Source: Thermoplasmata archaeon
GTDB lineage: Archaea; Thermoplasmatota; Thermoplasmata; Lutacidiplasmatales; UBA184
Direction of reading: 5' to 3'
Assembly: GCA_030039135.1 (NCBI GenBank)
Contig: JASHQN010000059.1
Coordinates: forward strand, 1 to 33,690
DNA length: 33,690 nt
Shown in pieces: positions 1 to 6,622 of the stretch. The first letter of the stretch is position 1. The number at the start of each line of letters is the position of its first letter. The notes under the pieces were generated by a model. The model worked only from the letters and a program-made list of their open reading frames with translations, was not told the origin of the DNA and did no database searches. Both the position numbers and the translations under genes were made by a program.

Positions 1-1
1 G

Positions 2-124
2 CCCGCGGCGTTCGACGTGGGCGACATGAGCGGGGCTCGGTGGCTCGAGGCACTGGTCCCGCTCTGGGTCCGAGCGGCCCAGGCACTGAACACCTACGAG
101 CACGCGTTCAAGGTGGTACGTTAA
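2..124 (+). CDS. 3' end of an unrecognised protein (partial)
   Basis: An open frame enters from the left edge and ends at TAA 122-124, giving the last 40 residues of a protein whose start lies outside the window. The tail reads as a normal folded-protein end (WLEALVPLWVRAAQAL, then EHAFKVVR) with an amphipathic helical pattern, and its third codon positions are strongly G/C as in the other genes here. The family cannot be recognised from so short a piece. The longer frame beginning at 40 is Arg-rich and reads as a shadow. Confidence 0.55.
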   Translation, partial: PAAFDVGDMSGARWLEALVPLWVRAAQALNTYEHAFKVVR

Positions 125-180
125 TCCGGCGACGCCGTCGGCGGTCGCGCGTCGCCGGAGCCGGTGTCTCGGAAGCCCGA

Positions 181-198
181 ACGATCCGACCGGATCGT
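181..198. repeat. 18-bp inverted repeat, possible operator or hairpin
   Basis: ACGATCCG and CGGATCGT are perfect 8-bp complementary arms separated by AC. The repeat lies between the upstream partial gene (stop at 124) and the thermopsin promoter at about 330. It has no T-run, so it may be a 3' hairpin of the upstream transcript or a binding site. Function is unproven. The rest of 125-360 shows no convincing gene. Confidence 0.35.
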
Positions 199-328
199 CG
201 GCCCTTAGGCGGAGCCGGCGGCGGAGTCCTTGCGGGAGGGCACATCGACTCAGGTACGCCGTCCACCCTCTCCCGACGGGGGCGTCCTGAGTTTCGGCCT
301 CTCCCAACGCCTGGCGACGGACAGAACG

Positions 329-337
329 ATTTATAGT
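329..337 (+). promoter_or_regulatory. TATA box of the thermopsin-like gene
   Basis: GATTTATAG is an AT-rich island in GC-rich DNA. Its centre is about 27 bp upstream of the ATG at 361, the usual archaeal TATA-to-start-site distance. This predicts a transcript that begins at or next to the start codon (leaderless), consistent with the absence of a Shine-Dalgarno sequence. Confidence 0.6.
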
Positions 338-360
338 GGGACAGTTGTCGCGCGCGCACC

Positions 361-2985
361 ATGAACGCTCGACGTATAACCCTCGTAGTCGTCGTGGCGA
401 GCCTCGCCGTACTGGGATCCGGCATCGGAGTCATCGGGGTCAGCGCAGCGGGTTCTGCGAGTGGCCATCTGCCGGCGGGCGTCCTGTCGCCCACCGCATC
501 CGGGAAGGGCCTCGCGGCCACGGCAAGCCCGTCGTCGCGGCTTGCCCTCGAGCAGCGAGTCCTCGCGGCGACGAAGGCCCACCACCTCCCCATCGAGGCG
601 GCGTCGCTCCCCAACCTGCTCGGACAAGCGACGGTTTCGGATGGGGTCGTAAGCCCGCTCTACACGGCGTCCCCGGCCGCGATGGGGATCGGGACGTACG
701 GAGTCGACAACACGACGGGCACGCCCACCGCGTTCACGCTCGAGACATCGAGCTGGGAGGGCTCGATCACCCTCAACAGCGTCAACACGTTCCTGCTCAC
801 GAACGACGGCACGCTGTCCTCGAACGGCAGTGAGAACGCCTTTGGCGTCCAGCTGAACGCCGTGATGAGCGGCGTCACCCTCGGAGAGTCGCCGAGCTAC
901 TCGTTCTGGACGCAGAACGTCGTCTACTTCAACTACCCCTTCCCCGGCACGATCACGTTCCTCGACAACATCTGGAACTTCTCCTCGCCGGCCTTCGACC
1001 TATCGGCCGGGACCCTCTATTCCTACGGCGGGACACCGGTCTATCCTGTCTACTATTTCGACTTCGGCCCGACGTACTCGATCACGTTCCCGGTCACGAT
1101 CCACCTCTACCTCAACTCGAGCGTCACCGACCTCACTTCGACGGGAGATGCGTACTCCACCGTCCAGTTCGGCTACTCCCTTGTCGACCCGACCTCCGGC
1201 ACGACCGAAGCGTCGGGGATCTACGACACCGTGCTGTTCAATTCGACGGCCCCGATCGGCGCGGTTCCGCCGTCACCGTACCTCGTCGACGGCTCCCAGG
1301 TCACCCCGACGGGGTACATCCCGTGGGACGCCGAGATCATGATCGGAGGGCCGGGGGGCGGCACGACGACCTCGGTCTACGGCATCAGTGGGTCGGAGAG
1401 TCTCGAGTTCTGGGACGCCAGCGCGGGGGCCTACGTCAACGCGCCGTCCGCGTGGGACGTCGGGTCCGAGACCGGTGAGACGTCCGAGGGGATCTCAGAA
1501 TCGTACACCTCGCCGGGCACGGTAGATCTCAACACCGGGCCCTCGATGGTCCTGCCGTTCTGGAACGCCACGCCGGGCGGGAACCGAGGCCAGGCGACGG
1601 TCCGTGGCTACCTCTCTCCAACTAACGCGTTCGTGTTCTTCAACTTCGGGCGGGCGTTCAGCGCCGGCGACGCGGGCTGGGCACCTACTCAGACCGCGGA
1701 CGCGGTGCAGTACATCGTTCCTCCAGGTACGTACACAGTTCGCACGATGCTGAGCGACTTCGCTCCGAGCCAGTCGACCTTGACCGTGCGGGCCGGGGGC
1801 ATCGCCCGCCTGGACCTCGGTCTGAGGGCGGACCCGGCGACGGGCGTGTATACTCCGCTCGACGCGTGGAACAACGCTCAGCTCGCTGCGATCTCCTCCG
1901 GGGGGTCGGGGAGCGCCGAGAGCCCCTTCGCGATCGTGAACAACCCGGCCCCGGGAGGGCTCAATCCCGTCTTCGGGCAGATGAACGAATACTTCTACCC
2001 CGTGTTTCCGGGAGTCCTTCTCTCGAACACGACGGCGTACGTCGACCTCGATAACCCGTCCGTCTTCCCGGTCACCTACCCGACGGCCTACGACGGGGAA
2101 TTGGAGACCAACGGACTGCCGCTGACGAACCACCTCGCGTTCGAGCTCTTCGACGCATCGAACGTCGCGATCTGGCGCGCCCATGGAATCTCTGGCTGGT
2201 TCTTCTACGAGGACTACGGTCCCACCGGATTCCTCCCGCTCGCCAACGTCGTCATCTGGGGTGGCTCGAGCGACCTGGTCGGCGACAGCACCTTCCTGAG
2301 CCAGGGCAGCTCTCTCCTGCTCGCGGGCTCGAACCCCTCGGCCCCGACCGGCAACGTCGTTTGGGGCAACACGTTCGAGAACAGCACGGACCTCACGCCG
2401 ACCATGTATCCCGGGAGCGGGACGTCGAACGGGCCCCCGATCGCGATCTTCGCCTTCGAGAGCGGCGATCTGATCTACAACAACTACGTCGCGACGTCGA
2501 TCACCGCGTACGCGCCCGACGTCAACATCTTCACCGGAGCCCCCCAGCTCAACCTGGAGTCCTGGAATCTCCCAATGGTGGAGCCCGCGTCGTTCGGCAT
2601 GATCGTCGACGGGCACCTCCTCGCGGGCGCGATCGTTCCGTCGCGCTGGCAGGGTGGCAACTTCTGGGCCGACTACGTTCCCGGGAGCGGGCTCCCGTAC
2701 GACGAGTATGGATTGATCGCGAGCGGCGGCGACTACTTCCCCTACCCGATCGTCGCCTACGCCGTCGTGTTCACCCTGCACGGGGGCGGGTTCGGCGTGA
2801 CCTGGGCTGTGACGGTCAACGGCGTCACCCAAACGACCTCGTCCCGCACGCTCGACTTCTACGAGACGCCCGGAACGTACTCGTTCTCGGCGACGCTGAT
2901 ACGCGGAACCGGAACGATCTCTCCGGCGACGGGAACCTTCACCGTCTCGGATCGGAGCCTCACGATCGAGCTGAGCCATCACTGA
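361..2985 (+). CDS. secreted thermopsin-family (A5) acid protease-like protein with C-terminal surface domains
   Basis: This 874-residue protein starts with a signal peptide (residues 1-31: MNARR, then a Val/Leu/Gly-rich core). Residues about 97-401 look like a thermopsin domain: SPAAMGIGTYGV at the start, SFWTQNVVYFN, TITFLDNIWNFSSP, the GGPGGG loop and WDVGSETGETSEG. Thermopsins are secreted archaeal acid proteases of peptidase family A5, whose catalytic residues are poorly defined. After it come a PEGA-like stretch (about 455-489), a beta-helix-like region (about 590-780, with GNVVWGNTFENS and GGNFWADYVPG) and a C-terminal beta-sandwich (about 800-872). Many NxS/T sequons suggest glycosylation. 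No C-terminal membrane anchor is seen. At 874 residues it is far longer than minimal thermopsins, so the extra domains may bind the surface or a substrate. Activity is inferred from family only. Confidence 0.8.
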   Translation: MNARRITLVVVVASLAVLGSGIGVIGVSAAGSASGHLPAGVLSPTASGKGLAATASPSSRLALEQRVLAATKAHHLPIEAASLPNLLGQATVSDGVVSPLYTASPAAMGIGTYGVDNTTGTPTAFTLETSSWEGSITLNSVNTFLLTNDGTLSSNGSENAFGVQLNAVMSGVTLGESPSYSFWTQNVVYFNYPFPGTITFLDNIWNFSSPAFDLSAGTLYSYGGTPVYPVYYFDFGPTYSITFPVTIHLYLNSSVTDLTSTGDAYSTVQFGYSLVDPTSGTTEASGIYDTVLFNSTAPIGAVPPSPYLVDGSQVTPTGYIPWDAEIMIGGPGGGTTTSVYGISGSESLEFWDASAGAYVNAPSAWDVGSETGETSEGISESYTSPGTVDLNTGPSMVLPFWNATPGGNRGQATVRGYLSPTNAFVFFNFGRAFSAGDAGWAPTQTADAVQYIVPPGTYTVRTMLSDFAPSQSTLTVRAGGIARLDLGLRADPATGVYTPLDAWNNAQLAAISSGGSGSAESPFAIVNNPAPGGLNPVFGQMNEYFYPVFPGVLLSNTTAYVDLDNPSVFPVTYPTAYDGELETNGLPLTNHLAFELFDASNVAIWRAHGISGWFFYEDYGPTGFLPLANVVIWGGSSDLVGDSTFLSQGSSLLLAGSNPSAPTGNVVWGNTFENSTDLTPTMYPGSGTSNGPPIAIFAFESGDLIYNNYVATSITAYAPDVNIFTGAPQLNLESWNLPMVEPASFGMIVDGHLLAGAIVPSRWQGGNFWADYVPGSGLPYDEYGLIASGGDYFPYPIVAYAVVFTLHGGGFGVTWAVTVNGVTQTTSSRTLDFYETPGTYSFSATLIRGTGTISPATGTFTVSDRSLTIELSHH

Positions 2986-3038
2986 GGTGCGCCGGACCGC
3001 GGCGTCGCTCCCGCCGGCGCTCTACCGGGCATCGGCCG

Positions 3039-4115
3039 TCAGCGATCGCCCGGGGCACCGCGTTCCGGGGCGGCTACGACGCCGGGGCGTCCGCGCGCCC
3101 TCCCACGGGCCCCACGACCGACCGAGACCCGGGTCCCGGCGCGTCCTTCGAGCGCAGCCGGCAGCGAGGCGATGTCGGTGATCACGAGCGAACGACCCCC
3201 CGATCGGAGGAACTCGAGGCCGGCCTCGACTTTCGGGCCCATGCTCCCCTCGGCGAACTCCCCCTGGCCCCAATACCGCTCGAGATCCTGCGCCCGGACC
3301 GCTCCGAGCCAGCGGGGGTGACCGGAAGCAAAATCCAGCGCCGCCCCCGGGACGTCCGTGACGATCGCGAGCGTATCGACGTCGAGCGCACGGCCGACGA
3401 GCGCCGCGGCGCGATCCTTGTCGATCACCGCATCCACCCCTTCCCATCGAGCTCGGCGCCGCACGACCGGGATCCCTCCGCCCCCGCAGACCACGAAGAC
3501 GCATCGATCGCCGAGGCCCACGTCGATCATCGCGCGGACGAGCTCAGCCTCGAGCCAGCGCAGCGGCCTCGGCGACGGCACGACGCGGCGCCAGCCGCCA
3601 CGTTCGCGGTCCTCGCGGAGTGTCCATCCGCGAGTACGGCGAAGACGGCGCGCTTCGGCGGCCGAGTAGAACTGGCCGACCGGTTTCGTGGGATGGCGAA
3701 ATGCCGGATCGCGCCCCGACACCTCCGTGCGACTCACGATCGGAAGGACGGAGTGGCGAAGGCCGGCCCGTCGGAGCGCGGTGACGAGCTCCTGGGCGAT
3801 GAGGTAGCCGATCTGCCCCTGCGACTCCGCATCGATCACGTGCATCGGCGGAGCCGGCACCTCGGGGGCGCCGAGCTCGGCCTCGCGCAGAAGATTGCCG
3901 ACCTGGGGTCCGTTCCCGTGGGTGATCACGAGCTCGCGCCCGGTACGGACCACGTAGGCGAGGGCCTTCGAGGTACGCCGCACCTGGCGTACGGCCTCGG
4001 CCCAGGTGCCGTGGTCGTGCGCCAACTGAATGGCGTTGCCTCCGAGCGCAACAAGGACACGTTCCGCTCGAGACGGCAAGGTACGATGGGCACGGGGTAG
4101 GAGTGCGGGCGTCAT
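3039..4115 (-). CDS. arcC: carbamate kinase
   Basis: An amino-acid-kinase-fold protein of 358 residues that interconverts carbamoyl phosphate plus ADP with carbamate plus ATP. Visible motifs are ALGGNA (23-28), VITHGNGPQVG (63-73), VVCGGGGIPVV, DAVIDKDRAAALVG, and the C-terminal GSMGPKVEAGLEF followed by ITDIASLPAALEGRAGT. The family is usually about 310 residues. The excess is an N-terminal extension of about 18 residues and an Arg/Gly-rich tail of about 27 residues after the usual end. ATG 4115 is chosen because the open frame further upstream (to 4262) is Arg/Gly/Pro-rich and lacks the coding-type third-base bias. It converges on the thermopsin-like gene. Carbamoyl phosphate is the missing input of the arginine operon further along, so an anabolic role is possible. 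A role in arginine or purine catabolism is the alternative. Confidence 0.88.
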   Translation of the reverse strand: MTPALLPRAHRTLPSRAERVLVALGGNAIQLAHDHGTWAEAVRQVRRTSKALAYVVRTGRELVITHGNGPQVGNLLREAELGAPEVPAPPMHVIDAESQGQIGYLIAQELVTALRRAGLRHSVLPIVSRTEVSGRDPAFRHPTKPVGQFYSAAEARRLRRTRGWTLREDRERGGWRRVVPSPRPLRWLEAELVRAMIDVGLGDRCVFVVCGGGGIPVVRRRARWEGVDAVIDKDRAAALVGRALDVDTLAIVTDVPGAALDFASGHPRWLGAVRAQDLERYWGQGEFAEGSMGPKVEAGLEFLRSGGRSLVITDIASLPAALEGRAGTRVSVGRGARGRARGRPGVVAAPERGAPGDR

Positions 4116-4152
4116 CGCGTCCTTCCCTGCGGCACCGCGGTCACGATCTCCT

Positions 4153-4170
4153 CGCCGGCCCGGGCCGGCG
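4153..4170. repeat. 18-bp perfect palindrome upstream of carbamate kinase
   Basis: CGCCGGCCCGGGCCGGCG is its own reverse complement. It lies 38-55 bp upstream of the carbamate kinase start. It could be a binding site or a hairpin in the 5' leader. In such GC-rich DNA, chance occurrence is not negligible. Confidence 0.35.
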
Positions 4171-4357
4171 GGCTCCGTCGATTCTCCGGAGGCAGCCGTG
4201 GGACCCGGTCCTCGCGTCCGCGCCGCGTCGCCTCGCTTCGGGTCCAGGAGCTCTTCCGCCACGAGGGATCGGAGCGCTGGTCGTTGCGTTGGTCACCCCC
4301 GACCCCCCCTCCTCGCCCCTCTCCTCGCGGTACAAGTGCGGCTCGATAAGCCGTCTG

Positions 4358-4375
4358 GGACCGGCGCGCCGGTCC
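4358..4375. repeat. 18-bp perfect palindrome downstream of the receiver-like gene
   Basis: GGACCGGCGCGCCGGTCC is a perfect palindrome 23 bp beyond the stop of the receiver-like gene and upstream of carbamate kinase on the same strand. It may be a 3' hairpin or processing site, or an operator for the downstream gene. No T-run follows it. A weak AT-richer patch (CTTATCGAG on the minus strand, 4342-4350) lies just downstream. No gene is seen in 4116-4397. Confidence 0.35.
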
Positions 4376-4397
4376 GCTCGGCGCGCTCCCACCCTTT

Positions 4398-4781
4398 CTA
4401 GGACAGCTCGGCGATCGCCTCGTGGCCGGAAGAGGGCGGGCTGAGCAGGCTCCGCACCATTCCGAGGAGGCGGCTAGGAACGAGCGGCAGCGGGACCTGA
4501 TGCACCCCGTTCGCGCGCGACAGAATCGGGTCTCGCGAACCGACCACCACCAGCTCGACATCGGGAAACTCACCCCGAAGCCAGCGACGGGCGGTAGCGC
4601 AGAAGGTCGCGTTGCACGCGACGACCACGACGGGGTAGCGTCCGTGCAGGGACGGTAGCGACGAGTCCGCGCTCACGTCATGGACGTACTGCGTCGGCAC
4701 GTTCTCCGCTTCCAGTAGGTCGGCGATCGCCCGCCCGAGGCTCGGCGTCTCCCCGACCACGAGAACTCCCTCGACCGACAT
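4398..4781 (-). CDS. small receiver-like (CheY-fold) protein without clear phosphoacceptor
   Basis: A 127-residue protein with the alternating beta/alpha pattern of response-regulator receivers: VEGVLVVGETPSLGRAIADLLEAE at the start, then RYPVVVVACNATFCATARRWL, then VELVVVGSRDP and a C-terminal helix. The acidic pair after strand 1 is absent (VGETPSLG) and the strand-3 aspartate position is occupied by VVACN, so it is probably a pseudo-receiver that does not use the usual Asp phosphorylation. No output domain is present. It is divergent from the PAS histidine kinase with 49 bp between starts and shares its TATA box. It is likely a partner or modulator of that signalling route. Function unproven. 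Confidence 0.65.
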   Translation of the reverse strand: MSVEGVLVVGETPSLGRAIADLLEAENVPTQYVHDVSADSSLPSLHGRYPVVVVACNATFCATARRWLRGEFPDVELVVVGSRDPILSRANGVHQVPLPLVPSRLLGMVRSLLSPPSSGHEAIAELS

Positions 4782-4805
4782 GCAATCTGTCCAGCCGGCG
4801 TACGG

Positions 4806-4812
4806 TCTATAG
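4806..4812. promoter_or_regulatory. shared bidirectional TATA box
   Basis: TCTATAG contains the self-complementary CTATAG. Its centre is about 22 bp before the TTG at 4831 on the plus strand (28 bp before the TTG at 4837) and about 28 bp before the ATG at 4781 on the minus strand. One element can therefore position transcription in both directions, predicting two leaderless or nearly leaderless transcripts. Confidence 0.55.
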
Positions 4813-4820
4813 TCTCCTCG

Positions 4821-4834
4821 TCATCTAGAGTTGA
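4821..4834. promoter_or_regulatory. imperfect palindrome at the kinase start, possible operator
   Basis: TCATCTAGAGTTGA has 6-bp arms with one mismatch around AG. It lies over the predicted transcription start and first codon of the histidine kinase. It matches 12 of 14 positions of the perfect palindrome at 6463-6476 upstream of the DUF981 gene. A shared regulator is possible. Binding is untested. Confidence 0.35.
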
Positions 4835-6420
4835 CCTTGACGAACAACGAAGCGGAACCCACGAACACCCCGCCGGGCCGCGGCGACCTCGCGGCCGGCG
4901 ACGTTTCTCGTCGGAGGGGAGAAGAGGCGTCGGCCCGCGTCGAGCCCGACGTGCCACCGGCCGCCGCGTCCGAGGGCGTGGACCGCTCAACCGCATCCGT
5001 TGCGTTGGAGACCCTCCCTATCGGACTCGCGGTGATCGTCGCGCCCGGAACGATCTCCTGGGCGAATACGTCGTACTTCCAGATCACCGGCCGTCGGCCG
5101 GAGACGGTCGGGATGGATTTCCACCAGATCGTCGAAGAGGACGGCACGTGGGCCGCGCCCATTCGGTCGGCCGTCGACGCCGCGCTCGCCTCGGAGACCG
5201 CCTCGACGTTCCGTTCTGTCCGGGCGCGGTACCGTCATCAGCCGGGAGGCGTCTACCTCGACGTGGACGTCCGGCCGCTCCCGGCGTGGCCGGGCGAGCC
5301 GACCCGGGCGCTGCTGATCATCCGCGACGTATCTGACCGCGTCGAGGAACATCGCCGAGCGCTCCTCTTCTACGAGTCGTTCCGGTCCTCGACGAATCCG
5401 ATGCAGCTCACCGACGCCCAGGGAATCATGATCGACGTGAACCCGGCGTACGAACGGGTCTACGGCTATTCCCGAGCCGAGTGCATCGGCCACCGACCCA
5501 GCCTCGTGCGCAGCCGGCACACGCCCGCGGAGGTGTACGAGCGGATGTGGAAGGACCTCACAGACCCCCAACGGGGCTACTGGTCCGGCGAGGTCTTGAA
5601 CCGCGACCGGCAGGGCCGCGAACGACCGGTCCTGCTCACGATCACGGCCATCCGGACTCCGGCGGGCGAAGTGACCCACTATCTCGGCGTCGCCGTCGAT
5701 CTGTCGGAACAGCGGAGCTGGGAACTTCGCGCCGCGCACGCGGACAAGCTCGCTTCGGTCGGCCAGCTGGCCGCGGGCGTCGCGCACGAGATCAACACCC
5801 CGCTCGCCAACGTGATGCTCGTCGCGGAGAGCCTCCGCCGTCGCAGCCAGGACCCTTGGGTGCTGTCGCGGCTCGATACGATGACCGAGCAAATCGACGT
5901 GGCCGCTCGCATCGTCCGCAGCCTGCTCGACTTCGCGCGACGCGAGACACCGCACGTCACCGAGCTCGATCTCGTGAGCGTGGCCCGCGAATCCGTCGAG
6001 TTCCTGAAGGGTAAGCAGTCCGCGGACGTCGAGGTCGAGGAGGCCTATCCGTCCGGACCTGTGCTGGTCCTCGGCGACCGGGGCCAGCTGATGCAAGTGC
6101 TCACGAACATCCTGAACAACGCCTACGACGCGATGACGGGTAAGGGGGTGATCCGTCTGCGGGTCCGTGCGAAGGACGACCGCGCGGAGATCGAGATCGT
6201 CGACAGCGGGCCGGGCATCTCGCTCGAGTCCCTTCCGCACATCTTCGAACCGTTCTATACGACGAAGCCCGAGGGGCAGGGGACGGGGCTCGGTCTCGCC
6301 ATCTGCCACGGCATCGTCCAGTCCCATCACGGCTCGATCGTCGCCCGCAACGTACCGGGAGCGGGCGCGGGGTTCCTCATCTCACTCCCGCTCCGGGTTC
6401 GCGCACCCGCACCCGCCTAG
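4831..6420 (+). CDS. soluble PAS-PAS sensor histidine kinase
   Basis: A 529-residue cytoplasmic kinase with no membrane segment. After a low-complexity N-terminus come PAS 1 (about 58-172), PAS 2 (about 180-294, TDAQGIMIDVNPAYERVYGYSRAE), a HisKA dimerisation helix with VAHEINTP and the phosphoacceptor His319, then a HATPase domain with the N box NILNNAYDAM, G1 DSGPGIS, F box FEPFYTTK and G2 GQGTGLGLAI. All catalytic boxes look intact. The start is taken as TTG 4831, placed by the TATA box. A second in-frame TTG at 4837 is equally possible. The ligand of the PAS domains cannot be read. Likely partners are the divergent receiver-like protein or the receiver-DUF835-HTH regulator at 7553. Confidence 0.9.
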   Translation: MTLTNNEAEPTNTPPGRGDLAAGDVSRRRGEEASARVEPDVPPAAASEGVDRSTASVALETLPIGLAVIVAPGTISWANTSYFQITGRRPETVGMDFHQIVEEDGTWAAPIRSAVDAALASETASTFRSVRARYRHQPGGVYLDVDVRPLPAWPGEPTRALLIIRDVSDRVEEHRRALLFYESFRSSTNPMQLTDAQGIMIDVNPAYERVYGYSRAECIGHRPSLVRSRHTPAEVYERMWKDLTDPQRGYWSGEVLNRDRQGRERPVLLTITAIRTPAGEVTHYLGVAVDLSEQRSWELRAAHADKLASVGQLAAGVAHEINTPLANVMLVAESLRRRSQDPWVLSRLDTMTEQIDVAARIVRSLLDFARRETPHVTELDLVSVARESVEFLKGKQSADVEVEEAYPSGPVLVLGDRGQLMQVLTNILNNAYDAMTGKGVIRLRVRAKDDRAEIEIVDSGPGISLESLPHIFEPFYTTKPEGQGTGLGLAICHGIVQSHHGSIVARNVPGAGAGFLISLPLRVRAPAPA

Positions 6421-6421
6421 C

Positions 6422-6464
6422 GACCCCCCCCGACGAATCGCCCCCGACCGGTCGCCGGGGGGTC
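6422..6464. terminator. GC-rich inverted repeat after the kinase gene
   Basis: GACCCCCC (6422-6429) and GGGGGGTC (6457-6464) are complementary 8-bp arms immediately after the kinase stop codon, with a nested CCCCCG/CGGGGG pair (6441-6446 and 6456-6461). The structure could stabilise or end the kinase transcript. Archaeal termination usually depends on T-tracts and none follows, so this is tentative. Confidence 0.3.
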
Positions 6465-6476
6465 AACTGGAGTTGA
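6463..6476. promoter_or_regulatory. 14-bp perfect inverted repeat upstream of the DUF981 promoter
   Basis: TCAACT and AGTTGA are perfect 6-bp arms around GG. The site is immediately upstream of the AT-rich stretch that serves as promoter (TTAAGGGTCGATATACC, 6477-6493). This is a typical place for an activator or repressor site. It resembles the element at 4821-4834. Confidence 0.45.
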
Positions 6477-6483
6477 TTAAGGG

Positions 6484-6491
6484 TCGATATA
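6484..6491 (+). promoter_or_regulatory. TATA-like box upstream of the DUF981 gene
   Basis: TCGATATA stands out in GC-rich sequence. Transcription would begin near 6512, leaving a leader of about 110 nt before the ATG at 6623, unusual for this window. The leader carries the 25-codon frame at 6525-6602. Confidence 0.4.
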
Positions 6492-6524
6492 CCGGGTCTT
6501 CGAGTGGAGCCGACAGGTGAGCCG

Positions 6525-6602
6525 ATGCCGAACGATGCGAGCCCCGGACCCGAGAACACCGACCGCCGAATGACCTCCCACTCGCCCGGCCCGGAGGGCT
6601 AG
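6525..6602 (+). CDS. possible 25-residue small protein or leader peptide
   Basis: ATG 6525 is preceded by AGGTGA at a workable spacing and opens 25 codons ending at TAG 6600-6602, 20 nt before the DUF981 gene. The peptide is rich in Pro, Ser, Glu and Asn (MPNDASPGPENTDRR at the start), with no membrane segment or recognisable motif. It may be an expressed leader, or chance. Only the position between promoter and gene and the ribosome-binding-like sequence support it. Confidence 0.25.
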   Translation: MPNDASPGPENTDRRMTSHSPGPEG

Positions 6603-6622
6603 ACCGCCAGAGGAGACCGACG

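Noticed and set aside
108..614. 168-residue minus-strand open frame
   Set aside because: Arg/Pro-rich composition without family features, opposite the thermopsin-like gene and its promoter; a shadow of GC-rich DNA.
1495..2982. 495-residue minus-strand open frame antisense to the thermopsin-like gene
   Set aside because: Charged low-complexity composition, and the plus strand in this interval is a clear secreted-protein gene.
4116..4262. 49-residue N-terminal extension of carbamate kinase
   Set aside because: The sequence is Arg/Gly/Pro-rich, lacks the coding-type third-base bias and exceeds the family's normal start; ATG 4115 was preferred.
4298..4400. Possible tRNA or structured RNA around the 4358-4375 palindrome
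   Set aside because: No cloverleaf, T-loop or anticodon arm could be built; only the palindrome itself is evident.
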